Shown: piece by piece, positions 45,730-53,983 of the stretch
Position numbering within the stretch: the first letter of the stretch is position 1
Layout of the letters: each line of letters opens with the position of its first letter
Origin: Bacteroidota bacterium
GTDB taxonomy: Bacteria > Bacteroidota > Bacteroidia > Bacteroidales > UBA10428
DNA length: 64,000 nt
NCBI GenBank assembly: GCA_016699695.1
Contig: CP065006.1
Coordinates: 2,790,001-2,854,000 of the forward strand
Direction: 5' to 3'
The notes under the pieces: model-generated
Told to the model about the DNA's origin: nothing
Databases searched by the model: none
The model's input: only the letters and a program-made list of their open reading frames with translations
Translations under genes and position numbers: made by a program

Positions 45730-46086
45730 TTATGCAATTGCTGAGAGAATTATCTTTTGCAGGTCTACTTTCTTGAATGGTTTTACTACGTAACTAAAAA
45801 CCATTGTTTTAAATTCCTCACTTCGAATCAGTTGTGGTTCGTAATAGGCCGTAAGAATAATGCAATTCTGATTGGGTTTTATCCGCTTAATTTCACGAAT
45901 TAAATCAACTCCACTCATTTCGGGCATTTTCAAGTCAGTGACAACCACATCGATTTCATTGTTTTTAAATATTTCAATAGCCTCATGTGCCGAAATGGTT
46001 TTAATGATCTGAAAATCTTTGCGAAAAGAAATTTCGAAAAGATTCAGATTAATGTGCTCGTCATCTACGTAAAGTACCTTCACCAT
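45730..46086 (-). CDS. Single-domain response regulator (CheY-like receiver)
   Basis: A 118-residue receiver domain and nothing else. The acidic pair is Asp8/Asp9 (YVDDE), the phosphoacceptor Asp51 (VVTDLKMPEMSG), the switch Thr79 (ILTAYY) and Lys102 (VVKPF). It starts 9 bp after the giant histidine kinase gene and is surely cotranscribed with it. With no DNA-binding or enzymatic output domain, it must act by protein contact or pass phosphate on. In Bacteroidota such kinases usually carry a fused receiver plus AraC-type HTH; here the receiver is separate and the HTH is absent. Confidence 0.9.
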   Translation of the reverse strand: MVKVLYVDDEHINLNLFEISFRKDFQIIKTISAHEAIEIFKNNEIDVVVTDLKMPEMSGVDLIREIKRIKPNQNCIILTAYYEPQLIRSEEFKTMVFSYVVKPFKKVDLQKIILSAIA

Positions 46087-46095
46087 TCGCTTGTT

Positions 46096-49000
46096 TTAAC
46101 CCAAATCAGTTTGTATTGGAACAAAAATAGAAAAAATTACTTTTCCTTCTTTGTTTTTTACATCAACATAACCATTATGCTCGTTAACAATACTATGGGT
46201 TATGTATAACCCCAAACCCGATCCTTTGTTCGGTGCTTTGGTGGTAAAGAACGGATCGAACAGGTAATTGATAATTTCATCTTTAATCGGTGGTCCGGAA
46301 TTGGCTATTTCGAATAGTACACAATCGGTGTGCATGTAGGCGCGTCTTTTAACCACAATTTCAATGCATCCAGTACCTGAAGAATTGCCTTCTTCGATAG
46401 CTTGCAGTGCATTGTCGATGATGTTAATAAGCACCTGCGACAAGCGGTGTTTTCGGGCTTTAATCGGAGGAGTGGACTCGATTTGAATGTGAAGATCGAT
46501 TGAAGAGGGGATTTTATGGGCAAGGAAGGTTACCGACTCATTTACCAGCACCTCCGGCTCAACCCATTCAAAGCTCTCTTCGTTATTATTCATTAGGGTT
46601 TTTAATCCTCCAACGATGTTTATTATTCGCTCTATTCCAGATTCAGCATGACCGATGAGCTCAAAAAGTTCATCCAGGTTTTGAGAATCGGCATGGCATT
46701 CAAGTGCTTGAAAATCGGAAAGGGTAGATTTGATGTTTTCGATACTCACTGAAATAAAATTCAGCGGATTGTTAATTTCATGCGCAACACCGGCAGTGAG
46801 GATACCCAATGCGGCCATTTTTTCTGATTTTATCAATGCTGCCTGGGCATCTTCCAGTTCACTGAGGGTTTTGTGCAGTTTATTATTGCGTGTTGCGAGT
46901 TCATCCCGTTGTTCGTTAAGCAGATGGTTTTTTTGTTCAATTTCCTTTGTGCGCAAGCGTACTTGTTCTTCGAGCAACTTCTTTTGGCTTTGCAAGGCTT
47001 TTAACCTAATTCTATAACCACCAAAAATGGCAGCCAGCAGCAAAAGAATAAAACTGATTTGGGCAACCACCGTTTTCCACCAGGGCGGCACTATGATCAC
47101 TTGAGTTGTGACTACCTCCGGATTCCAAAAGCCATCGCTGTTTGAAACCTGTAACATAAAAGTGTACTTGCCAGGCTGCAGGTTAGTGTAGGAAGAACTG
47201 TTCTGTCCTGTCAGATTAACCCATTCTTTGTCAAATCCTTCCAGCTTATAGCGGTATTGGTTTTTGGTGGGCACCGAATAGTCTAAAGCAGCGAATTCGA
47301 ACGAAACAAAATTCTCGTCGTAATAAAAAACCACTTTGTTCTCAGATTTATCGAGCCGTTGCTGCATGACCGACTCATTAAATAGCTTTATGTCTATCAA
47401 CACAGCAGGTGCTGGGCTTGTATCGGGTTTTACCTCTTCCGGAATAAAACTATTTAGGCCATTGATGCCACCAAAATAGATTACTCCTTCTTTGTCTTTA
47501 TAGGCGGCACCCCAAAAGAAATGGTTTCCCTGCAGGCCATCTTCGGCGGTGTAATTCTGAAATTCTTCTGTTTTAGGATTGAACATCGAGATTCCAAAAT
47601 CTGTACTGAGCCACAAGTTCCCGTTTTTATCTTTTACAATGGCAAACACAATGTTGTTGGGCAAACCATCGCGGGTAGTATAGCTTGTAAACTTCTCTGT
47701 TTCTATCTCGTAGCGGCTTAATCCGCCGCCAAAAGTACCAATCCATAATAAGCTGTCATCGTGAAGTAGTGATATTACATTGTTATTAGGCAGGCTGTTC
47801 GGATTTTGTGGATCATGCCTGAATCGTTTAAAATTTGCCTCTGTGCGCTCCATGTTGGTAAATTCCATTTTGTTGAGGCCAAAAGACCAGGTACCCAACC
47901 AGAGATTGCTATCGGGGTCGAAGACAATTGCCTGAGATTGCAGGGAGTTGCTGCTTAGACTATTGGTATCGTTCGGATTATGGGTGTAATTGATAAAGCT
48001 GTTGCTTTTAATATCGTATCGCGATAAACCTCCTTCGGTCGAAATCCACAATATTCCTTTTTCTCCTTCAATAATGCGTTGAACACGGTTATCGGGTAAA
48101 CGTCCCTGTTCGTAATAGGCATTCGAAATAAGGGTGAAATTATCCTTTTCGCGATTGTATTTCATCAGTCCGCTATTCCAGTCCGATAACCACATGGTTT
48201 GTTCGCTGTCGATAAGAATGGCGTTAATGTTGTTACTCGAAAGGCTGTTGGGGGCATAATTCGAATTGTAGTAGCGCTTGATTGAATGGGCGGCTGGGGA
48301 AAGACGCACAAGGCCATTGTCTATCAATCCTATCCAAAGGAAATTCTCGTCTGACGAAATGGCTTTGACAATACTTTTACTACTGCCTGTTGCGGATGGG
48401 ATAAAGTTGTTGTACATTTTAAAATTCGATTGCAACACCAAACGGTCCACGCCACTTTCCGAACCAGCCCAAACAATGCCTTTGCTGTCGATAAATATTT
48501 TACGTACACGGTTTTCGTTGATCGATTCACTGGTATTTCCCTGTTGAAATGTTTTAAACTGGCCGGTTTGGGCATTGTATACGCTAATACCGTATTCGGT
48601 GGCAAACCAGTATTCTTTTTCTATGCGTTGTGCAATGCTATAAGTGAGGTCGGATATTATTGAGTTAGTTCCGGTCTGATACCTGATGTGGTCTATCTGA
48701 TAAGTTACCGGATTAAGAATGTTGATTCCTCCACCATAAGTGGCAATCCAGATATTTCCATCATGACCCAGAATCATATCAAAGGGTTGGTCGTTGGTGA
48801 GTGCGGTTTGGTCGTGGTATTGATGAATAATCTGCTTAACCTTTCCATTTTTTGGGTTCAATGCTGAAATGCCAAGGGTAGTGATACCAGCCCATATTGT
48901 CCCATCTTCAACCTCCAGCAATGATCGAATACTTTGTTCCTGTTGAATTTTTTCGCCATTTTCCAACACACTGAAATGCTCAAAGGTTCCTGACTCTCGA

Positions 49001-49542
49001 TCTAACCGGTCGAGGCCCTGCCCGGAAACACCAACCCAAATAGAACCATCTTTTGCTATTAATACAGACCATACTGTGTTGCCGCTAATTTCACCCGTCT
49101 TTTTACCGGAATTCTGATAGTGTTGGAATATTTCTGTGGTTGGGTCAAAGGCATTTAAGCCTCCGCCTTGTGTTCCTATCCAAAGTATACCTTCCCTGTC
49201 AATGGCCATAGCACGTATGGTGTTGTTCGAAATCGAATTAGGGTTATTCGGGTCATTACGGAAAATTTTGTAATTAAAACCATCATAGCGATACAAACCA
49301 TCAATGGTCCCAAACCAGATAAAACCCTGATTGTCTTCTATTATCGCGAATGTGGCACTTGGCGGAATTCCATATTTATCGTAAATGGCTGAAATCTCAA
49401 TTGGATAGTTTTGGGCTTTGATCAAACCGAAAAACAAGATAAAGCCCCAAAAAAAAAGAAGCTTTGGGGAGCCTAAAAGTATTATTTTCAAAGGCAAGGA
49501 TAAAATATACTTAATTGTTTTACGGAAATCTGAATAATTCAT
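46096..49542 (-). CDS. Two-component-propeller sensor histidine kinase
   Basis: A 1148-residue membrane sensor. N-terminal hydrophobic signal/anchor (about 20-45). Two seven-bladed Reg_prop propellers (about 50-715; repeated phrases such as NQGFIWFGTIDGLYRYDG and DREGILWIGTQGGGLNAFDP). A Y_Y_Y domain (about 725-810, YRYKLEGFDKEWVNLTGQNSSSYTNLQPGKYTF). A membrane helix near 818-842. A coiled coil. A HisKA domain with His921 in GVAHEINNPLNF. A HATPase domain with the N box LINIIDNALQAI and G box GSGLGLYIT. It ends there. Relatives that control glycan loci continue into a receiver and AraC HTH. This one is followed by a separate receiver gene, so it works as a split system. The ligand is unknown. 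Confidence 0.92.
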   Translation of the reverse strand: MNYSDFRKTIKYILSLPLKIILLGSPKLLFFWGFILFFGLIKAQNYPIEISAIYDKYGIPPSATFAIIEDNQGFIWFGTIDGLYRYDGFNYKIFRNDPNNPNSISNNTIRAMAIDREGILWIGTQGGGLNAFDPTTEIFQHYQNSGKKTGEISGNTVWSVLIAKDGSIWVGVSGQGLDRLDRESGTFEHFSVLENGEKIQQEQSIRSLLEVEDGTIWAGITTLGISALNPKNGKVKQIIHQYHDQTALTNDQPFDMILGHDGNIWIATYGGGINILNPVTYQIDHIRYQTGTNSIISDLTYSIAQRIEKEYWFATEYGISVYNAQTGQFKTFQQGNTSESINENRVRKIFIDSKGIVWAGSESGVDRLVLQSNFKMYNNFIPSATGSSKSIVKAISSDENFLWIGLIDNGLVRLSPAAHSIKRYYNSNYAPNSLSSNNINAILIDSEQTMWLSDWNSGLMKYNREKDNFTLISNAYYEQGRLPDNRVQRIIEGEKGILWISTEGGLSRYDIKSNSFINYTHNPNDTNSLSSNSLQSQAIVFDPDSNLWLGTWSFGLNKMEFTNMERTEANFKRFRHDPQNPNSLPNNNVISLLHDDSLLWIGTFGGGLSRYEIETEKFTSYTTRDGLPNNIVFAIVKDKNGNLWLSTDFGISMFNPKTEEFQNYTAEDGLQGNHFFWGAAYKDKEGVIYFGGINGLNSFIPEEVKPDTSPAPAVLIDIKLFNESVMQQRLDKSENKVVFYYDENFVSFEFAALDYSVPTKNQYRYKLEGFDKEWVNLTGQNSSSYTNLQPGKYTFMLQVSNSDGFWNPEVVTTQVIIVPPWWKTVVAQISFILLLLAAIFGGYRIRLKALQSQKKLLEEQVRLRTKEIEQKNHLLNEQRDELATRNNKLHKTLSELEDAQAALIKSEKMAALGILTAGVAHEINNPLNFISVSIENIKSTLSDFQALECHADSQNLDELFELIGHAESGIERIINIVGGLKTLMNNNEESFEWVEPEVLVNESVTFLAHKIPSSIDLHIQIESTPPIKARKHRLSQVLINIIDNALQAIEEGNSSGTGCIEIVVKRRAYMHTDCVLFEIANSGPPIKDEIINYLFDPFFTTKAPNKGSGLGLYITHSIVNEHNGYVDVKNKEGKVIFSIFVPIQTDLG

Positions 49543-49757
49543 TCTTTGGTAAAAAAGTGCTTTTTAGGGGTTTACTGGTTAACCTAAAATGTTTAGTAAA
49601 AGGTAATAAAAAAAGTGAATTAATTTGTTGGATAATTCATTTCAAAGGTTCAAAAAAGTAAATTCCATGGCTTTGCTCTTTTCATTTCGAATTTGTATGA
49701 GAATTATAAATTCAAACCCAGGTTCATATCGGATTTTTTATCGGCTGGAAACAAAAA

Positions 49758-49790
49758 AACCTGCTCATCCGCCAGGGCGGATTGCAGGTT
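49758..49790 (-). terminator. Rho-independent terminator after the DegT-type gene
   Basis: The outer stem AACCTGC/GCAGGTT (49758-49764 with 49784-49790) and the inner stem ATCCGCC/GGCGGAT (49767-49773 with 49776-49782) form a long hairpin. On the minus strand a T run follows. Confidence 0.85.
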
Positions 49791-49812
49791 CTTCTATGCA
49801 ATAAAAACTTGT

Positions 49813-50907
49813 TTATTTATAAAATGCTTTAATGGTATCGCAAATAAGTTCGATATCCTCTTTTTTCAAGCCCAGGTGCACTGGCAGTGAGAGGCCTTCG
49901 GCATATGCCTTGTTCGAAACAGGTAAATCATTTTCCTTATATCCCAGGTAACTGAAACAAGGTTGACGGTGCATAGGGTAAAATAGCCTGCGAGTTTGAA
50001 GCTGGTTATTTTCCAGGTATTGCAACATTTCCTCGAGGCGTTCCACTCTGATATTCACCCTGAAGGGAACAAAATTAGAATCGGGGTTCATGCCGATAAA
50101 TTTTACTTGCGGGCAGTCTTTTAGCAATTCGTAATAGTAATTGTAATTTTCAGTTTTTCTGGCTTTAATCTCGGGGAATTTTGCCAGCTGGGCCACGCCA
50201 ACACCGCATTGAAGGTCGGTCATTCTGAAATTCATGCCCAGCGAAGGGTGAATAAAGGTTCCACTATTAGGACGACCCTGGTTACGGATTAGTTTAATTT
50301 TATCGAAATGCTCTTCGGTGTTCATCAACACAACTGAACCTTCGCCACAGGTGATGGTTTTATCGGCAAAAAACGAGATCATTCCATAATCGCCAAAGGT
50401 GCCCACATGTTTTCCCTTAAAGGTAACACCAAAACCCTGTGCAGCATCTTCCAACACCATAAGGTTATGTTTTTTTGCAATTTTCATTACCGATTCGATG
50501 TCGCAAGCCTGGCCATACATGTGTACCGGAATAATGGCTTTTGTTTTAGGAGTGATAGCCGCCTCAAGTTGGGTCACATCTATTTGCAGGTCTTCTTCGC
50601 GTATGTCGATAAAAACGGGCTTGGCACCTATTATGGCAATGGGAGAGGCTGTGGCATTAAAGCTGAACGAAGGGGCAATCACTTCGTCGCCGGGTTTAAT
50701 TCCCATTGCTAAAAGAGCCAGATAGAGGGCAAGTGTTCCGTTGTTGACCAATACTGCGTATTTTGCACCGGTTATTTCTTTTATGCCATCAAGAAATTGC
50801 TGCGAAAACTGCCCTTCAGTAAGCCATCCGTCGTTGATGGATTTTGTGAGGTTGGCAATTTCTTCCTGGCCTACATAGGGTTGAAGTTGTACTACTTTGT
50901 AACTCAT
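49813..50907 (-). CDS. DegT/DnrJ/EryC1/StrS-family PLP aminotransferase
   Basis: A 364-residue, PLP-dependent sugar aminotransferase of the kind that adds an amino group to nucleotide-linked keto sugars for surface polysaccharides. VNNGTLALYLAL (about 54-65) binds the cofactor phosphate. Asp154 in LEDAAQGFG pairs with the pyridine nitrogen. The Schiff-base Lys is Lys183 in SFFADKTITCGEGS. GRPNSGTFIHPSLGMNFRMTDLQCGVGVAQL is typical of the family. No other sugar-nucleotide genes are adjacent, so the pathway is unknown. A TATCTTTG box on the minus strand (50952-50959) may be its -7 promoter element. Confidence 0.88.
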   Translation of the reverse strand: MSYKVVQLQPYVGQEEIANLTKSINDGWLTEGQFSQQFLDGIKEITGAKYAVLVNNGTLALYLALLAMGIKPGDEVIAPSFSFNATASPIAIIGAKPVFIDIREEDLQIDVTQLEAAITPKTKAIIPVHMYGQACDIESVMKIAKKHNLMVLEDAAQGFGVTFKGKHVGTFGDYGMISFFADKTITCGEGSVVLMNTEEHFDKIKLIRNQGRPNSGTFIHPSLGMNFRMTDLQCGVGVAQLAKFPEIKARKTENYNYYYELLKDCPQVKFIGMNPDSNFVPFRVNIRVERLEEMLQYLENNQLQTRRLFYPMHRQPCFSYLGYKENDLPVSNKAYAEGLSLPVHLGLKKEDIELICDTIKAFYK

Positions 50908-51091
50908 AAATGTGATATTTAGTAATTTTTATAATCGAATTAATTATGCCGCAAAGATAGTTTTAATGGGAATGAACTTCGGAGGAATGGAAGCTAAATT
51001 TGACGAACACCCCGCCCGTGCTCTTTAACAGTAAATGTTTGCTTTTAAATGGCATGCTTTGTCTGCCTGATTAGTTTTGTAAGTTGGGCAA

Positions 51092-51901
51092 ATGCCCTAT
51101 CTTTATGGCACTATGAACAATCCTCTGAACATAAGCATTCTTGGAACCGGCAATGTGGCCCGGCATCTTGCTTTGCGGTTTTTTCAGGCAGGTATCCCGG
51201 TAAATATGGTCTATGGCCGGTCTGCTTCCAAGGCCAGTGAGTTGGCTCAAATGGTAGGGGCTTTATCTTCCGATAGTATTAAAATGATTCCCCGGGAATC
51301 AAACATTTTATTCTTATGTGTGAGCGATGATGCCATAGAAGAGTTGGCCGGGGAAATTCCCAATCCTGAGATAACGGTGGTCCACACTTCGGGAAGTGTA
51401 CCTCTTTCGTTACTTCTTGCATACCATCGTAATGCGGGGGTTTTTTATCCTTTTCAGTCTTTATCCTCAGAGGTTGATCAGGGGCAGGTGAGTTTGCCAG
51501 TGAGCCTCGAGGCATCCAATGAGGCTGTGATGGAACAACTACTGTTTTTAGCCAGAAAAATAACCGATAAAATTGTTACGCTCAATTCAACCGAGCGTAT
51601 GCACCTGCACCTTGCAGGGGTGATGGCCAATAATTTCTCCAACCACCTGTTTGCCCGTGTGTTCGATTTTCTCGAACAACACAACCTGGATTCGGGCCTG
51701 TTGCATCCCTTGCTCGAAGAAACTTTCAGGAAAATTAAAGCACATCATCCGCGCGATATGCAAACAGGACCTGCCCGCAGAGGCGATGTTAAAATCGTGA
51801 AAAAACATATAGATTTGCTCACTGGCAACCACGAATTGCAAAAAATATACAGCCTGCTGAGCAATAGCATTACCGATTATTATTCCAGAATGCCTTTATG
51901 A
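51092..51901 (+). CDS. Rossmann-like plus DUF2520 protein
   Basis: As opened at 51092 it has 269 residues. The better start is probably the ATG at 51113 (MNNPLNISILGTGNVARHLALRFF), giving 262 residues, because a TAGTTTTG -7 box at 51072-51079 would place the transcript start just before 51092. The N-terminal half is an NAD(P)-binding Rossmann domain with GTGNVA, like ProC/F420-reductase proteins. The C-terminal DUF2520 helical domain has HLHLAGVMANNFSNHLFA and HHPRDMQTGPARRGD. The activity is unknown; reductase function is inferred. It overlaps the next gene by 4 bp (ATGA), heading a five-gene operon. Confidence 0.82.
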   Translation: MPYLYGTMNNPLNISILGTGNVARHLALRFFQAGIPVNMVYGRSASKASELAQMVGALSSDSIKMIPRESNILFLCVSDDAIEELAGEIPNPEITVVHTSGSVPLSLLLAYHRNAGVFYPFQSLSSEVDQGQVSLPVSLEASNEAVMEQLLFLARKITDKIVTLNSTERMHLHLAGVMANNFSNHLFARVFDFLEQHNLDSGLLHPLLEETFRKIKAHHPRDMQTGPARRGDVKIVKKHIDLLTGNHELQKIYSLLSNSITDYYSRMPL

Positions 51902-52416
51902 ACTTCAAAGAAAAATTACACTTAATAAAAGCCTTTGTATTTGATGTCGACGGAGTGTTTACCGATGGACAGGTATACCTGATGGCCGGCAATGAATATG
52001 TGCGTGCCATGAATATCAAAGATGGCTATGCCGTGCAGCACTGTGTGAAGGCAGGTTATCCGGTGGCCATTATTTCAGGAGGCACCTCCGAAGAAGTGCG
52101 CAAACGTTTCAGCAACCTCGGGATTACAGATATTTACCTCCGCTCTTCGAACAAACTAGACGATTTTGAGGATTTCCGCTTCAAGTACCATCTCGAGTAT
52201 GAGAATATCCTCTATATGGGCGATGACCTGCCTGATTACGAGGTGATGCAGCGATGCGGAATTCCTTCCTGCCCGGCCGATGCAGCAGACGAAATTAAAG
52301 ATATTTCAATCTATATTTCCAATAAAAGAGGCGGGGAGGGTTGTGTGCGCGATGTAATTGAACAGGCGATGCGTTTACACGGTAATTGGTTTAACGATCA
52401 ATCGTTTATATGGTAA
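51898..52416 (+). CDS. KdsC-like HAD phosphatase (KDO-8-phosphate phosphatase family)
   Basis: A 172-residue C0-type HAD hydrolase of KdsC size. Asp16 and Asp18 in FVFDVDGVFTDG are the nucleophile and general acid. IISGGTSEEVRKRFSNLGITDIY and ILYMGDDLPDYEVMQRCGIPSCPADA are motifs II-IV. KdsC removes phosphate from KDO-8-phosphate for lipopolysaccharide. The small tetramer-forming relatives can also act on other sugar phosphates. Start and stop overlap the flanking genes (4 bp upstream, 7 bp downstream), indicating translational coupling. Confidence 0.85.
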   Translation: MNFKEKLHLIKAFVFDVDGVFTDGQVYLMAGNEYVRAMNIKDGYAVQHCVKAGYPVAIISGGTSEEVRKRFSNLGITDIYLRSSNKLDDFEDFRFKYHLEYENILYMGDDLPDYEVMQRCGIPSCPADAADEIKDISIYISNKRGGEGCVRDVIEQAMRLHGNWFNDQSFIW

Positions 52417-53378
52417 GATGGTTTAAATACACAAGGGCCTTTTTCAGGCTCATACGTTTTCGTAATCTGCTGATTATTGCTGCTACAATGTATTTGTTGC
52501 GTTGGTTTGTGGTGTTGCCTGTGCTAAATGCTACAGCCTTTATTCCTACACTTAATACACTTTATTTTAATTTGCTTGTTTTGGCTACCCTCTGCATTGC
52601 CGGAGGCGGTTATGTGATCAACGATTATTTCGACCGAAAAGCCGATCTCATCAACCGACCGGGGCGTGTTATTCTGGGGCGGATACTCAGCCAGCGCACT
52701 GGTATGGTCTGGCATATTGTGCTAAATATTGTGGGCGTTGCCCTGGGGCTGTTGGTGGCTTATAAGGCTGGATCACTGAAATTGGGGATCATCTTTATCC
52801 TGATGAGTGGTCTGTTGTGGTTTTATTCTACTACCTACAAACAGCAGGTATTGTTGGGTAATGTAATGGTGGCTTTTATGGTAGCCAGTGTGCCCTTACT
52901 GATTGTGTTATTCGAACTGCCTTCACTGTTGAACCGCTATCGCTATTTTCTTCAGGCCGACAGTGCCAACCTGAATGTGATGGTAGCTTGGATTGGTGTT
53001 TACGCTGCCTTTGCATTTCTGTTGACACTGATAAGGGAAATAGTAAAGGATTTAGAAGACTTTGAAGGTGATTTTGCCTTTGGTAGGCAAACCATACCCA
53101 TTGCCTGGGGCCCTGACACTGCCAGAACCATTGTGATACTTCTCACCTCCATCAGCCTGCTCTTAGTTTTGGCCGCTATGGCTGTATACTTGTCGGGCAT
53201 CGTTAGCATCCTTTATACAATCACAGCGGTATTGTTACCTCTCGGGTTTTTTCTTTTTGCTTTTTACAAAGCTGCAGGCAAAAATGAGTATCACAAGGCA
53301 AGCTTCCTTTTAAAAATAACCATGCTGGGTGGACTGGGCTACATTGTTGTAGCCCGATTTTTTGTTTTTTACTTTTAG
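52410..53378 (+). CDS. UbiA-family prenyltransferase (geranylgeranylglycerol-phosphate synthase-like)
   Basis: A 322-residue integral membrane enzyme with about eight or nine hydrophobic helices. The first aspartate motif is NDYFDRKADLINRPGR (about residues 70-85) and the second lies in REIVKDLEDFEGDFAFGRQTIP (about 209-230). UbiA enzymes join an isoprenyl diphosphate to an acceptor: quinone ring, haem or glycerol phosphate. Its place between kdsC and maf is the one where Bacteroidota annotations often put a digeranylgeranylglyceryl-phosphate-type enzyme, but the acceptor cannot be told from sequence. It is coupled to the gene before by a 7-bp overlap and lies 2 bp before maf. Confidence 0.82.
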   Translation: MVRWFKYTRAFFRLIRFRNLLIIAATMYLLRWFVVLPVLNATAFIPTLNTLYFNLLVLATLCIAGGGYVINDYFDRKADLINRPGRVILGRILSQRTGMVWHIVLNIVGVALGLLVAYKAGSLKLGIIFILMSGLLWFYSTTYKQQVLLGNVMVAFMVASVPLLIVLFELPSLLNRYRYFLQADSANLNVMVAWIGVYAAFAFLLTLIREIVKDLEDFEGDFAFGRQTIPIAWGPDTARTIVILLTSISLLLVLAAMAVYLSGIVSILYTITAVLLPLGFFLFAFYKAAGKNEYHKASFLLKITMLGGLGYIVVARFFVFYF

Positions 53379-53380
53379 CC

Positions 53381-53983
53381 ATGTTACAAGAAACTTTAAA
53401 AAACTATTCCCTCATTTTGGCATCACAGTCGCCCCGCAGAAAAGCTTTGCTCGAAGGACTCGACATTGATTTTACAGTTTTTGTGCGCGAAGGTATTGAT
53501 GAAACAGTGCCTGCTGGTTTGGGAAAAACCGAAATTCCGGTGTTCCTGGCCCGGCATAAATCAGATGCCTATTCCGATTTGTTATTGAACAACAACATAC
53601 TCATTACTGCCGACACCATTGTCTGGCACAACAAGCAGGAACTTGGCAAGCCACGCGACCTTAAGCATGCCACCGATATGTTAAGCCAACTTTCTGGCAG
53701 CATGCACGAAGTAGTTACCGGGGTATGCCTGCGAAGTCAAAATAAAATAATCGAATTTCATTCACTCTCCAAAGTGTGGTTCAGGCACCTTGACTCCCGT
53801 GAAATCGACTATTACCTCAATAAGTATAAGCCCTACGATAAAGCCGGCTCCTATGGCATACAGGAATGGATAGGCTATTCGGCCATCGAAAAAATTGAAG
53901 GCTCTTTTTACAATGTCATGGGGCTGCCTGTTCAGAAGCTTTATACCGAACTGATTAAATTCTTACACGATGAAACAAATTAG
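53381..53983 (+). CDS. maf: Maf-family nucleoside triphosphate pyrophosphatase
   Basis: A 200-residue Maf/YhdE protein that hydrolyses dTTP, UTP or modified nucleotides to monophosphates, a house-cleaning role. The signature SLILASQSPRRKALLEGL (about 10-27) and the catalytic segment ITADTIVWHNKQELGKPRDLKHATDMLSQLSGSMHEVVTGVCL (about 74-117) are intact, as is DKAGSYGIQEW. It overlaps the next gene by 14 bp, so the two are coupled. Confidence 0.92.
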   Translation: MLQETLKNYSLILASQSPRRKALLEGLDIDFTVFVREGIDETVPAGLGKTEIPVFLARHKSDAYSDLLLNNNILITADTIVWHNKQELGKPRDLKHATDMLSQLSGSMHEVVTGVCLRSQNKIIEFHSLSKVWFRHLDSREIDYYLNKYKPYDKAGSYGIQEWIGYSAIEKIEGSFYNVMGLPVQKLYTELIKFLHDETN

